This document shows, in pieces, positions 18,266 through 27,315 of a DNA stretch of 64,000 nt. The stretch lies in contig JAVVXN010000002.1 of the NCBI GenBank assembly GCA_036651575.1, positions 1 to 64,000 of the forward strand, read 5' to 3'. The position numbers and the translations under genes are program-made. This DNA comes from JAVWGW01 sp036651575. Its GTDB lineage: Bacteria; Actinomycetota; Coriobacteriia; Coriobacteriales; Eggerthellaceae. The stretch's first letter is position 1, and the number at the start of each line of letters is the position of its first letter. Below the pieces are notes generated by a model, which ran no database searches, had not been told where the DNA came from, and was given only the letters and a program-made list of their open reading frames with translations.

Positions 18266-19759
18266 ATGAGCGATATGAGTTCTGAACCATTACATCTTTC
18301 ACGCCGTAGTTTTGTTGCGGGTGCGGGCGCTATGGGCGCTTTGGCAATGATTGGAAGTCTGGGGCTTTCCGGATGCGCACCTAAGGGTGACGACGCAAAG
18401 GGTGGCTCTGCCGCTAAGTCCGAAAGCTATGACATCGTCATCATCGGTACGGGTGGCGCGGGCATGTCGGCTGCTATTTCTGCTTATGACAACGGCGCAA
18501 CGAGCATTTGCTTGCTCGAAAAAATGGGGGTCAACGGCGGCAATACGAATTACGCTTCTTCGGGTATGAACGCTTCTGAAACGAAGTTCCAAAAGGAGCA
18601 GGGCATCGTGGACAGCAATGCGCTGTTCGCCGAGGAAACTTTTGAGGGCGGTCACCGCACCGCCAACAGGGAACTGGTCGATTTCATGTGCGACAATTCT
18701 GCTGCGGCCATCGATTGGCTCGATGGTTTGGGCCTCGTACTCGACAATATCACGCTGACCGGCGGTATGTCCGTCAAGCGCTGCCATCGCCCGCATGATG
18801 GTTCAGCGGTCGGATTGGCGATGGTTCCCGTTTTGTTATCCCAGGTAAAAGAGCGCAATATTCCCATCAAGATGAATTGCAAGGCCACCGAGTTTATCAA
18901 GGACAGCAATGGTGCTGTGACGGGGGTCAAAACAGACCTCGACGGCAAGGAAACCATCTTCAATGCCAAGGCAATCATCTTGGCAACGGGCGGCTTGGGT
19001 GCCAATTCAGAAATGGTGACGAAATATCGTCCCGACCTCGAAGGCTATGTGACCACGAATCAGCCCGGTGCCACCGGTGATGGTTACGTCATGGCGGAAG
19101 ATGCGGGTGCCGAATTGGTCCAGATGGATCAGATCCAGATTCACCCCACGGTTGAGCAGGGAACTTCGACCCTTATCGCCGAAGGCGTGCGCGGTTCGGG
19201 CGCTATCTTGGTGAACAGCGACGGCAATCGTTTCTTCGACGAAATGAAGACTCGTGACAAAGTTTCTGCAGCTGAGCTTGCACAGCCCGGTTCATTTGCT
19301 TGGGAAATCTTTGACCAGCAGGTCTACGACGCCAACAAGGCCGTTGCGAAATACGACAAGGCCGGCTTGGTTGTCAAGGCTGCCAACGTCGCTGAACTGG
19401 CTGCTGCCATCAAGGTCGATCCGGCGGCATTGCAGGCTTCCATCGATGCCTACAACGCCATTGCCGCATCGGGCGCTGTCGATGAATTTGGTCGCACTGA
19501 AGGGGTTATCACGTTTGCTGACGGTCCTATGTACGCCATCAAAGTTGCTCCCGGCGTTCACCACGAAATGGGCGGCGTGAAGATCAACGAGAAAAACGAA
19601 GCTCTCGACGCTTCAGGAAATCCGATTTCTGGCCTGTACGCCGCGGGCGAAGTTACCGGTGGTATTCACGGCAATAACCGTATTGGCGGTAACGCGGTAT
19701 GCGATATCACCGTGTTCGGTAAAAATGTAGGGGAAGTGGCAGCTCGGGCAATCGCCTAG
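18266..19759 (+). CDS. Tat-exported FAD reductase lipoprotein, fumarate/urocanate reductase type
   Basis: A 497-residue flavoprotein predicted to work outside the membrane. The N-terminus has a twin-arginine motif SRRSFVAG, a hydrophobic stretch and a lipobox LSGC. The FAD Rossmann motif is IIGTGGAGMSAAISA, followed by substrate-domain motifs HRPHDGSAVG and the family hallmark EVTGGIHGNNRIGGNA. It probably reduces an enoate (fumarate, urocanate or a related acceptor) as a terminal acceptor. It lacks the FMN-binding and haem domains that feed electrons to Shewanella-type enzymes, and no such partner is adjacent, so the donor is unknown. ATG 18266 is preceded by GGAGGG. Confidence 0.88.
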   Translation: MSDMSSEPLHLSRRSFVAGAGAMGALAMIGSLGLSGCAPKGDDAKGGSAAKSESYDIVIIGTGGAGMSAAISAYDNGATSICLLEKMGVNGGNTNYASSGMNASETKFQKEQGIVDSNALFAEETFEGGHRTANRELVDFMCDNSAAAIDWLDGLGLVLDNITLTGGMSVKRCHRPHDGSAVGLAMVPVLLSQVKERNIPIKMNCKATEFIKDSNGAVTGVKTDLDGKETIFNAKAIILATGGLGANSEMVTKYRPDLEGYVTTNQPGATGDGYVMAEDAGAELVQMDQIQIHPTVEQGTSTLIAEGVRGSGAILVNSDGNRFFDEMKTRDKVSAAELAQPGSFAWEIFDQQVYDANKAVAKYDKAGLVVKAANVAELAAAIKVDPAALQASIDAYNAIAASGAVDEFGRTEGVITFADGPMYAIKVAPGVHHEMGGVKINEKNEALDASGNPISGLYAAGEVTGGIHGNNRIGGNAVCDITVFGKNVGEVAARAIA

Positions 19760-19774
19760 TTCAACCCAGCGGGC

Positions 19775-19807
19775 ACCCTGGTGAGCAACGAGTGACCTCA
19801 CCAGGGT
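19775..19807 (+). terminator. Terminator hairpin after the FAD reductase
   Basis: ACCCTGGTGAG (19775-19785) and CTCACCAGGGT (19797-19807) form a perfect 11-pair stem with an 11-base loop. T-rich sequence begins about 10 bases later rather than immediately. It separates the reductase from the T-box transcript. Confidence 0.7.
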
Positions 19808-19881
19808 ACACCGGGAATTTTGCCCCTTTTGTTTCGCTGCGCCGATGTACCTTCAGATTTTTTGCCGGTCTTGTAATTTCT

Positions 19882-19910
19882 GTCCGACGAACGATTCTCA
19901 CGAGTATACT
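19882..19910 (+). promoter_or_regulatory. Promoter of the ilvB leader
   Basis: A good -10 box TATACT lies at 19905-19910. The matching -35 position (19882-19887, GTCCGA) is poor. Initiation near 19917 would place the T-box stem I directly at the transcript start. Confidence 0.5.
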
Positions 19911-19916
19911 GACTTC

Positions 19917-20206
19917 TTACAGTTAAATATTTGAAATGCTACGACAAGGAAAGTAAGGGCGTATTCTTCTTCAGAGAGCTGGCGAAGTGCTGAAAGCCAG
20001 CGGGGGATGCGTTTCGAAAGCCACCTTCGAGCAGTTTGACTCAACGCTTCTGGGCTCGCCGAATAACCTTCGGCGGGCTTGGGGCAACTAAGTTGAATCG
20101 GCGACAACCGTTATCAGTCCAACCTGCACGCGTGAGGGGTTTTCCTTGCGTGTTCACCTTGTTCTCTCGATGTCCTGATCCAACGCGTGGTCAGGTTTTT
20201 ACTTTT
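19917..20206 (+). promoter_or_regulatory. T-box leader upstream of ilvB
   Basis: This 290-base leader has the layout of T-box stem I. A basal helix (TGCT 19937-19940 with AGCA 20030-20033) and AAGG/CCTT (20024-20027 on the 3' side) enclose a specifier loop holding AAAGTA on the 5' side and GAA (20016-20018) on the 3' side. Above it lie the AG-bulge sequence AGAGAG (19973-19978) and a CTGGC/GCCAG arm with GTGCTGAAAG. CCGTTATC, often found before the antiterminator, is at 20108-20115. After GAA the candidate specifier is AGC (20019-20021, Ser) or GCC (20020-20022, Ala). The canonical AGGGTGGNACCGCG box is not recognisable. An intrinsic terminator ends the leader. T-box RNAs bind uncharged tRNA and then allow read-through. 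Confidence 0.75.
20174..20206 (+). terminator. Leader terminator of the T-box
   Basis: CCTGATC (20174-20180) pairs with GGTCAGG (20189-20195, one wobble) and is followed by TTTTTACTTTT. It lies 27 bases before the ilvB start, in the position expected for a transcriptional attenuator. Confidence 0.75.
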
Positions 20207-20232
20207 GGGAACAGGTGGGAAGGCGGGGCGCG

Positions 20233-22056
20233 ATGGGCACCATACAAAAAGCCGGTGAAGCGATGAGGGCGCAATCGTTGGCCGACAAGGGTAGCCATAC
20301 CGAAAAAGAAGGCATGGTCATGACGGGTGCGCAAGCTGTCGTCGCATCGCTTGAGGCCGAAGGGGTGCAAACCGTGTTCGGCTATCCCGGCGCTCAGGTG
20401 ATCGATGTATATGACGCGCTCTACGATTCCTCGAAAATAAATCATGTGCTTTCTCGTCACGAGCAAGGTGCCGTGCACGAGGCGGATGGTTTTGCGCGGG
20501 CGAGCGGCACGGTGGGTGTTGCTCTGGTTACGTCGGGACCGGGGGCCACCAATACGGTCACCGGTATTGCTACGGCCTACCTCGATAGCGTGCCTCTTGT
20601 CGTTATCACGGGGCAGGTACCCCGCAGTGTTATCGGCACCGATGCGTTTCAGGAATCAGATATCGTGGGCATTACGATGCCGGTGGTCAAGCACAGCTAT
20701 CTGTTGCAGTCAGTCGATGAGCTGACGAAAACGATGCGGGAGGCGTTTCTGATCGCCTCGACGGGCAGGCCCGGACCGGTGCTTATCGATATTCCCTCCG
20801 ATATCGCCCAGGCAGAAGTGACGTTTCACTATCCTGACGAAGTGGTTATGCAATCGTATAAGCCGACGATCAAGGGAAATCCAAAGCAGATCAAGCAGGC
20901 AGCAGCTCTTATTGCGCAAGCGCATCGTCCGGTGCTCTATGCGGGAGGAGGGGTCGTCTCTTCGGGGGCAACGTCACAGCTCAAAGATTTAGCCGAGGCG
21001 ATGCAGATCCCGGTGGTGTGCACCCTGATTGCCAAAGGCGCTTTTCCCGCTTCGCATCATTTAAGCCTCGGTCCTGTCGGGATGCACGGATCGCAGTATG
21101 CCAATCTTGCCATAAACGAATCCGACGTACTTATCGCGGTCGGCGCGCGGTTTTCTGATCGCGTGACGGGTAAATTGACCGATTTTGCTCCGGGTGCCCG
21201 CGTTATCCATATCGATATCGACCCGGCCGAAATTGGGAAAAATCGCAGCACGAATGTACCCATTGTGGGCGATGCCAAGGGTATCCTTGCGGGCATCGTT
21301 GCCGAACTGAAAAAACTCGGCGCTCCGGTATTGAGTGGAAGCTGGATGTCGCAGATCGATATCTGGCGCAGTGCGCATCCTTTCTATCATCCCGGCCTTC
21401 CCGCGCAGGGTGATCTCATCGCTCCGGAAGCAGCCCTCGATCTGCTTTCCGATCTTTTGGATCCCCTGTCGTCAATCGTGGTAACCGATGTGGGGCAGCA
21501 TCAGATGTGGGCAGCTCAACACATCGACCGCGAACTGCCGCGCACGTTTCTTTCGAGTGGTGGTGCGGGCACGATGGGTTTCGGTTTGCCCGCTGCAATC
21601 GGAGCCGCTTACGGATGTCCCGACAAGCAGATTGTCTGTATTTCGGGCGACGGCTCCCTGCAGATGAACATCCAGGAAATGGCAACTGCCGCTGCGGGAA
21701 AAGTGGGTGTTAAGGTGGTCTTGATGGATAATGCCTGCTTGGGTATGGTTCATCAATGGCAGCAACTGTTCTACGACAAGCGCTACAGCGCCACGTTGTT
21801 TACCGGAAATCCTGATTTCGTCAAGCTTGCGCAGGCCTACGGATGGGATGCCGAACGTGTTGCGCGCCCGGCGGACTTACCCGCCGCGTTTGCGCGTCTG
21901 CTCAAAGTCTCCGGTCCCGCATTGCTCGACGTGCGTATCGGATCCGACGAAAACGTGTTTCCCATGGTGGCTCCCGGCAATTCGATCGAAGACATCATCG
22001 GGGCGGTCAACGCTGAAGCGCTCAGCGCGGCAGACGATGAACAGCAAGGAGCTTAA
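20233..22056 (+). CDS. ilvB: Acetolactate synthase large (catalytic) subunit
   Basis: The ThDP-dependent enzyme that condenses two pyruvates, or pyruvate and 2-oxobutyrate, in branched-chain amino acid synthesis. The N-terminal Pyr domain has FGYPGAQVIDVYDAL and the catalytic glutamate in RHEQGAVHEADGFAR. A central FAD-type domain follows, and the C-terminal PP domain carries the ThDP motif GDGSLQMNIQE. ATG 20233 gives 607 residues and follows a GGAAGG/GGGG purine stretch. GTG 20215 upstream, or ATG 20314 and 20320 downstream, are possible, since family homology begins at about MTGAQAVV. ilvN follows after 4 bases. Confidence 0.95.
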   Translation: MGTIQKAGEAMRAQSLADKGSHTEKEGMVMTGAQAVVASLEAEGVQTVFGYPGAQVIDVYDALYDSSKINHVLSRHEQGAVHEADGFARASGTVGVALVTSGPGATNTVTGIATAYLDSVPLVVITGQVPRSVIGTDAFQESDIVGITMPVVKHSYLLQSVDELTKTMREAFLIASTGRPGPVLIDIPSDIAQAEVTFHYPDEVVMQSYKPTIKGNPKQIKQAAALIAQAHRPVLYAGGGVVSSGATSQLKDLAEAMQIPVVCTLIAKGAFPASHHLSLGPVGMHGSQYANLAINESDVLIAVGARFSDRVTGKLTDFAPGARVIHIDIDPAEIGKNRSTNVPIVGDAKGILAGIVAELKKLGAPVLSGSWMSQIDIWRSAHPFYHPGLPAQGDLIAPEAALDLLSDLLDPLSSIVVTDVGQHQMWAAQHIDRELPRTFLSSGGAGTMGFGLPAAIGAAYGCPDKQIVCISGDGSLQMNIQEMATAAAGKVGVKVVLMDNACLGMVHQWQQLFYDKRYSATLFTGNPDFVKLAQAYGWDAERVARPADLPAAFARLLKVSGPALLDVRIGSDENVFPMVAPGNSIEDIIGAVNAEALSAADDEQQGA

Positions 22057-22060
22057 AACT

Positions 22061-22546
22061 ATGCGCCATATACTTTCCGTTTTAGTTGAAAATAAATCAG
22101 GCGTTCTTTCGCGGGTGACCGGTCTTATTTCGCGTCGTGGGTTCAACATCGAATCGCTTTCGGTCGGTCCCACCGAAGATGCCACGATGTCGCGTTTGAC
22201 CGTCATCATGCATGCCGACGGTGTGGCCTACGAACAGATCACCAAACAACTGCACAAGTTGATCAGCGTCCACAAGATCACCGACTTGACCAACGGATCG
22301 ACCATTGAGCGGGAGCTCGTGCTGTTCAAGGTCAACGCCGCGCCGGGGCAGCGTAATGAAATCATCGAAATCGCCAATGTTTTCCGCGCCAAGATCGTTG
22401 ACGTCGGTAAAAGCTCGCTGACAATTGAGGCAACGGGCGACGAAAACAAGCTCAAGGGCATTGAGGATTTGTTGCGCGCTTACGGCATAAAGGAGATCAC
22501 GCGAACCGGCAAAATCGCCATGTCGCGCAATAGCAAGGATGTATAA
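22061..22546 (+). CDS. ilvN: Acetolactate synthase small (regulatory) subunit
   Basis: A 161-residue regulatory subunit that activates IlvB and usually confers valine feedback inhibition. The N-terminal ACT domain begins MRHILSVLVENKSGVLSRV and has the GFNIESLSVGPTED segment typical of IlvN/IlvH. The C-terminal domain covers residues ~80-160 and ends in GIKEITRTGKIAMSR. AAGGAG (22046-22051) sets the start. The upstream in-frame extension overlaps ilvB and was rejected. Confidence 0.95.
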   Translation: MRHILSVLVENKSGVLSRVTGLISRRGFNIESLSVGPTEDATMSRLTVIMHADGVAYEQITKQLHKLISVHKITDLTNGSTIERELVLFKVNAAPGQRNEIIEIANVFRAKIVDVGKSSLTIEATGDENKLKGIEDLLRAYGIKEITRTGKIAMSRNSKDV

Positions 22547-22693
22547 CATCGCCCACAGATGAAAAAGCGCCGTATTCGCTCTATTATGCTAAAGTCATGG
22601 GCTTGTCGGGGTACAATGCGCTAGGTATTAAGAATGTCGAGCACGCGATACTCATCTGAGGTTGATGTTGCGGATGAAAAGGAGATTGTGACC

Positions 22694-23776
22694 ATGGGCA
22701 GGGTGTATAATTTTTCAGCGGGTCCCGCTGTGTTACCGGAAGAAGTTCTCGCAGAAGCTGCAGCGGAGATGATGGACTATCGCGGTTGCGGCATGTCGGT
22801 CATGGAAATGAGCCATCGATCAAAACCGTTCGCTGAGATCATTGAAACTGCCGAAGCTGATTTACGCGATTTAATCGGTATTCCCGACAATTATCGGGTG
22901 CTGTTTTTGCAGGGTGGCGCGTCGCAGCAATTTGCCGCTGTCCCGATGAACCTCATGAAAAACGGTGTGGCGGACTACCTTATCACCGGTGCCTGGGCGA
23001 AGAAGGCCTGGAAAGAAGCGGCTCTATTCGGAGATGCTCGCGCCATCGCAAGCAGCGAAGATGAAACGTTTTCCTTTATCCCCGATTGCTCGGATTTGCC
23101 GATCTCAGAAGACGCCGATTATGTCTATATCTGTGAAAACAATACGATTTATGGCACGAAATTCAAAGAACTGCCCAATACCAAGGGCAAAGATCTCGTG
23201 GCTGACGTCTCGTCGTGCTTTCTTTCCGAACCGGTTGATATCACGCGTTACGGTGTTATGTATGGCGGTGTGCAGAAAAATATTGGTCCCGCCGGTGTGG
23301 TGATCGCCATCATCCGTGAAGATCTTATCCGTGACGAGGTGCTGCCGGGTACCCCGACGATGCTGAAGTGGAAGACCCAGGCCGATGCGGGCTCCCTCTA
23401 CAACACCCCGCCGGCATATGGTATCTATATCTGCGGCAAGGTATTCAAGTGGATCAAAGCCCAGGGCGGCCTTGAAGCCATGCAGCAACGCAATGGTGAA
23501 AAAGCGGCGTTACTCTATGATTTCCTTGATCAGAGCGCTTTGTTTTCCGCTACGGTGCGCAAGCAGGATCGCTCGCTTATGAACGTGCCGTTCGTAACGG
23601 GCAATCCTGAACTCGACGCTCAGTTCATCGCCGAGGCTACGGCGGCTGGATTGACCAGTCTCAAAGGTCATCGAAGCGTTGGCGGTATGCGCGCAAGCAT
23701 CTACAACGCCATGCCTTTGGCGGGCGTGCAGAAGCTCGTTGAATTCATGGGTGAATTTGAGCGCGCCCACGCTTAA
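22694..23776 (+). CDS. serC: Phosphoserine aminotransferase
   Basis: Makes 3-phosphoserine from 3-phosphohydroxypyruvate and glutamate with PLP. It has 360 residues, the normal length. It begins MGRVYNFSAGPAVLPEEVL, contains LFLQGGASQQFAAVP and VADVSSCFLSEPVDI, and the PLP lysine lies in YGGVQKNIGPAG. ATG 22694 was chosen over an upstream in-frame ATG because AAGGAG is about 9 bases before it and homology starts there. The 147 bases after ilvN contain a lone TACAAT (22612-22617), so a separate weak promoter is possible. serA follows, completing two of three serine-pathway steps. Confidence 0.96.
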   Translation: MGRVYNFSAGPAVLPEEVLAEAAAEMMDYRGCGMSVMEMSHRSKPFAEIIETAEADLRDLIGIPDNYRVLFLQGGASQQFAAVPMNLMKNGVADYLITGAWAKKAWKEAALFGDARAIASSEDETFSFIPDCSDLPISEDADYVYICENNTIYGTKFKELPNTKGKDLVADVSSCFLSEPVDITRYGVMYGGVQKNIGPAGVVIAIIREDLIRDEVLPGTPTMLKWKTQADAGSLYNTPPAYGIYICGKVFKWIKAQGGLEAMQQRNGEKAALLYDFLDQSALFSATVRKQDRSLMNVPFVTGNPELDAQFIAEATAAGLTSLKGHRSVGGMRASIYNAMPLAGVQKLVEFMGEFERAHA

Positions 23777-23803
23777 GGGCGATGCTGCTCGGTGCGTATA
23801 CCT

Positions 23804-23842
23804 TGTGCGTCAAGCGGGTTTTCGCTATCCGCTTGGCGCACA
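23804..23842 (+). other. Strong hairpin between serC and serA
   Basis: TGTGCGTCAAGCGG (23804-23817) pairs over 14 positions, one a wobble, with CCGCTTGGCGCACA (23829-23842). There is no T run behind it. It could cut read-through, protect the serC message end or mark an RNA-processing site. Confidence 0.6.
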
Positions 23843-23901
23843 GAAATTATTGAACTATTTCAGTAGAAACAATGATGGAAGAATGGGTGGTTGTTGTTAT
23901 T

Positions 23902-25479
23902 ATGGCAAAAAAGGTTCTGATCAGCGAAAAGCTCTCTGAAGCTGGCATTCAGATTTTGCGCGATAAAGGCTACGAAGTCGACGTTAAGCTTGATTTGACC
24001 CCTGAAGCGTTGATCGAAGTCATCGGTGCATACGATGCATTGATCGTTCGCAGCGCGACCCAGGTTACTCCTGAAGTGATTGCTGCCGGTACCAATCTTG
24101 CGATTATCGGGCGCGCCGGTGTCGGTGTCGACAACGTGAATGTGGAGGCCGCAACCGAGCGCGGCATCATCGTGTGCAATGCCCCGACTTCCAATATCGT
24201 ATCTGCTGCCGAACAGACGATGGCCCTCATCATGGCATGCGCTCGCAATACTCCGCAGGCGAATGCCTCGATGAAACAGGGTAAGTGGGAGCGCTCGAAA
24301 TTCAGCGGTGTTGAGCTGTTCGAGAAGACGCTTGCCATTTTCGGCCTTGGTCGTATCGGTGGTTTGGTTGCCGAACGTGCCCGCGCCTTCGGTATGAACC
24401 TCATCGGCTATGACCCGTATTGCTCACCCGAGCGCGCTGAAACTCTTGGCGTCACGCTCTACGATACGGTCGATGAAATCGTTCCGCTCGCTGATTTTAT
24501 CACCGTGCATCTTCCCAAGACCAAAGATACTATCGGCATGTTTGGACCCAAGCAGTACGCCAATATGAAAGATGGCGTCATCGTGGTCAACGTGGCCCGT
24601 GGCGGTATCTACAACATGGAATCGCTCGCCGATTTTTTGGCAGCTGGAAAAATTGCCGCTGCGGGTATCGACGTGTGGGAATCGGAGCCGTGCACGGAAA
24701 GCCCCGTTCATGAATTCGATAATGCAATCCTTACACCTCACTTAGGCGCGTCTACCAAGGAAGCCCAGAAGCGTGCCGGTACGCAAATTGCCGAATACGT
24801 TGCTTCGGGTCTGGAAGGCTCAATCGTTCCCACGGCGGTCAATATGGCATCCGTTCCTCCCGAGGTTATGGATGCGGTCGGTCCGTATGTGCCCGCCTGT
24901 CAAATGATGGGTTCGATTTTGGCTCAGATTTCCGATGTTGCGCCAAGCAAGCTAAAGATTACTGCTGCGGGAGCTCTCGCCGACGCCGATTTGTCGATCC
25001 TTTGTGCGGGCTCGCTCAACGGCTTGCTATCTCGTCAGGCAAAAGCCAATGTTACCCCGGTTAACGCCGATGCTATCGCCAAGCGCCATGGCATCAAGAT
25101 CGAACTGGCTTCTGAAGCTGATGCTCATGAATACGCCTCCACCGTCACGCTTGCGATCGATGGCGCAGAAGCGTCGTGCACGCTTTCGGGTGCCGCCCAG
25201 ATGCCGCGCATCGTGTCGCTGCTGGGCTATCAAATCGATATAGCGCCCGCACCTCATTCCTTGGTGTTTGAGTACGTGGACGCTCCTGGTCGTATCGGTA
25301 CTATCGGTACGATTTTGGGCAATGCGGGTGTTAACATTACAACGATGCAGATCGGTGCTCAGCCGGAAGAAAAAAACGCACTTATTTTCATGAATGTCGA
25401 AGGAGCGGTAAGCGAAGACGTGTTGGCTCAGCTTGCTGAAGCGCTTGAGCTGAAAAACTTGTGGTATATCAAGCTGTAG
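23902..25479 (+). CDS. serA: D-3-phosphoglycerate dehydrogenase, long ACT type
   Basis: The first enzyme of serine synthesis, oxidising 3-phosphoglycerate with NAD. It has 525 residues, matching the long form with an intervening domain and a C-terminal ACT domain. Substrate and NAD parts show GRAGVGVDNVN, FGLGRIGGLVAERA, VARGGIYN and the catalytic histidine in HLGASTKEAQ. The ACT domain at ~450-525 shows EYVDAPGRIGTIG and probably mediates serine feedback. Translation probably starts at ATG 23902 (MAKKVLISEKL); an earlier ATG at 23872 would add 10 hydrophobic, non-family residues. The ribosome site is weak. Confidence 0.95.
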   Translation: MAKKVLISEKLSEAGIQILRDKGYEVDVKLDLTPEALIEVIGAYDALIVRSATQVTPEVIAAGTNLAIIGRAGVGVDNVNVEAATERGIIVCNAPTSNIVSAAEQTMALIMACARNTPQANASMKQGKWERSKFSGVELFEKTLAIFGLGRIGGLVAERARAFGMNLIGYDPYCSPERAETLGVTLYDTVDEIVPLADFITVHLPKTKDTIGMFGPKQYANMKDGVIVVNVARGGIYNMESLADFLAAGKIAAAGIDVWESEPCTESPVHEFDNAILTPHLGASTKEAQKRAGTQIAEYVASGLEGSIVPTAVNMASVPPEVMDAVGPYVPACQMMGSILAQISDVAPSKLKITAAGALADADLSILCAGSLNGLLSRQAKANVTPVNADAIAKRHGIKIELASEADAHEYASTVTLAIDGAEASCTLSGAAQMPRIVSLLGYQIDIAPAPHSLVFEYVDAPGRIGTIGTILGNAGVNITTMQIGAQPEEKNALIFMNVEGAVSEDVLAQLAEALELKNLWYIKL

Positions 25480-25535
25480 GCATATTGCTGGTTAGCCGCT
25501 GAAATACCCCCGTTGTGTCAGCGGGGTGAAGTGTG

Positions 25536-25572
25536 AGAATCTCATCTTGATAGCGGGGGTGAGATTCTTTAC
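25536..25572 (+). terminator. Hairpin between serA and leuA
   Basis: AGAATCTCA (25536-25544) and TGAGATTCT (25560-25568) form a perfect 9-pair stem with a 15-base loop, then TTACTTTATT. A second, overlapping stem just upstream (CCGCTGA with TCAGCGG, about 25497-25525) could compete. It is a terminator or attenuator ahead of leuA. Confidence 0.55.
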
Positions 25573-25662
25573 TTTATTGAAGTGGCGATTGGTTTTCCGG
25601 TAAACTCCGTCTTTGGTTTACTGTTTGACGGGTGCAGCGATTTGAGCGGAAAGGAAAACGCA

Positions 25663-27195
25663 ATGACTCGAAAGGTCGCTATATTCGATACCACCCTGCG
25701 CGATGGCGAGCAATCTCCCGGTGCTTCTATGAACACCGAAGAAAAACTCGTTATTGCTCGGGAGCTTTTGCGTATGCGGGTTGATGTCATCGAGGCCGGT
25801 TTTCCCGTTTCAAGCCCCGGGGATTTCGAAAGCGTTCGTCGTATCGCTGAACTTGCGGGGGATAAAACGATCGTGTGTGCGCTCACGCGCGCGGTTGAAA
25901 AAGATATCGATGCAGCCGCTGATGCCCTTCGGTATTGCAAGAGACCGCGAATCCATACCGGCCTCGGAGTGTCGCCGAGTCATTTGCGCGATAAGTTGGG
26001 CATCACGGAAGATGAGTGCATCGAGCGGGCCGTATGCTGTGTGCGCTATGCGAAAACATTCGTTGAGGATGTGCAATTTTATGCCGAAGATGCCGGTCGC
26101 TCCGATTACGACTTTCTCGCTCGGGTCATTGGTGCAGTCATTCGTGCGGGCGCGACGGTGGTCAATATTCCCGACACCACGGGGTATTCGATGCCGGAGG
26201 AATTCGGCCAGCGCATCAAGTACCTGGTCGATACGGTTGACGGTATCGACCGGGTGACGATTGCGGTGCACTGCCACAACGATCTCGGTATGGCCACGGC
26301 GCTTTCCCTTGCGGGCGTGGCCAACGGTGCCACTCAGGTCGAGGGTACGATTAACGGTCTGGGGGAGCGTGCGGGCAATACGGCTTTGGAAGAAGTCGTC
26401 ATGGCGATTAAGATGCACGGGGCGGAGCTCGACGCTCACACCGATATCGACACCCGTGAATTCATTAAGGCGAGCCGCCTCGTATCCTCGATCACCGGTA
26501 TGGGCGTGCAGGCCAATAAATCGATTGTTGGAGCGAATGCGTTTTCTCACTCTTCCGGTATTCACCAAGACGGGGTGCTGAAAAAACGAGACACCTACGA
26601 AATCATCGATCCGCATGATGTTGGTGCGGGACACAGTCAGATCGTTTTGACGGCGCGCAGTGGCCATGCTGCCCTGAAGCATCGCCTTGAAGAGCTGGGC
26701 TACGAACGCGAAGGTGCTGCGCTCGATGAGGTTTATGAGGCGTTTCTTAGTTTGGCTGACAAAAAAAAGGAAGTCTACGACGAAGATCTCGAAAGTCTCA
26801 TCCGCGAGTTCGACCGTAATGCATCAGCGGTCTACACCCTGGAAAGTGTGCAGATCAGCTGCGGTTTTCCTTTGACACCAACCGCGACGGTAACCCTGCG
26901 CGATGCGGAGGGAACGGTAGCCACGGCGTGCGACATCGGTTCGGGTCCTATCGATGCAGCCTACAAGGCTGTCAATAAAATCGTGCATGTCGATAATGAT
27001 TTGACCGAATTTAGCGTGCAGTCGGTTACCCGCGGTATCGATGCTTTGGGTGAAGTGGCAATCCGCGTCACCTCGCCCGATGGCGAAATCTTTACCGGAA
27101 GGGGAGCCGATGGTGACATTATTGTTTCTTCGACCAAGGCCTATCTCAATGCGATCAATCGACTGATCAACTACAAGCAGTCCTCAGAAAAATAG
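25663..27195 (+). CDS. leuA: 2-isopropylmalate synthase
   Basis: Condenses 2-ketoisovalerate with acetyl-CoA, the committed step to leucine. It has 510 residues: an HMGL-like barrel with FDTTLRDGEQSPG, metal-binding HCHNDLGMAT and NGLGERAGN, then a linker and the C-terminal LeuA allosteric domain (from about residue 385, YTLESVQISCG onward). This domain usually gives leucine inhibition. ATG 25663 is preceded by AAAGGA; the longer frame upstream has no homology. Grouping with ilvBN suits branched-chain synthesis. leuCDB and ilvC/D are not in the window. Confidence 0.94.
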   Translation: MTRKVAIFDTTLRDGEQSPGASMNTEEKLVIARELLRMRVDVIEAGFPVSSPGDFESVRRIAELAGDKTIVCALTRAVEKDIDAAADALRYCKRPRIHTGLGVSPSHLRDKLGITEDECIERAVCCVRYAKTFVEDVQFYAEDAGRSDYDFLARVIGAVIRAGATVVNIPDTTGYSMPEEFGQRIKYLVDTVDGIDRVTIAVHCHNDLGMATALSLAGVANGATQVEGTINGLGERAGNTALEEVVMAIKMHGAELDAHTDIDTREFIKASRLVSSITGMGVQANKSIVGANAFSHSSGIHQDGVLKKRDTYEIIDPHDVGAGHSQIVLTARSGHAALKHRLEELGYEREGAALDEVYEAFLSLADKKKEVYDEDLESLIREFDRNASAVYTLESVQISCGFPLTPTATVTLRDAEGTVATACDIGSGPIDAAYKAVNKIVHVDNDLTEFSVQSVTRGIDALGEVAIRVTSPDGEIFTGRGADGDIIVSSTKAYLNAINRLINYKQSSEK

Positions 27196-27234
27196 TCTGA
27201 GTTCTTTTGTTTCTGCGATGAAGGTTGTTGAAAT

Positions 27235-27268
27235 CAATCGACCCGGCCTTAAAAGATCGGGTCGATTG
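27235..27268 (+). terminator. Hairpin after leuA
   Basis: CAATCGACCCG (27235-27245) pairs perfectly with CGGGTCGATTG (27258-27268), 11 pairs with a 12-base loop, 40 bases after the leuA stop. No T run follows, so it may be a hairpin-only terminator. Confidence 0.6.
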
Positions 27269-27315
27269 CTATGATAGAACCTGTGTTTGCGTCCGTTGTT
27301 TTGAAGGAGTGTTTG

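Noticed and set aside
19882..20232. An ilv-type leader peptide attenuator
   Set aside because: No short frame rich in Leu, Ile or Val codons precedes the terminator, and the T-box stem I explains the leader better.
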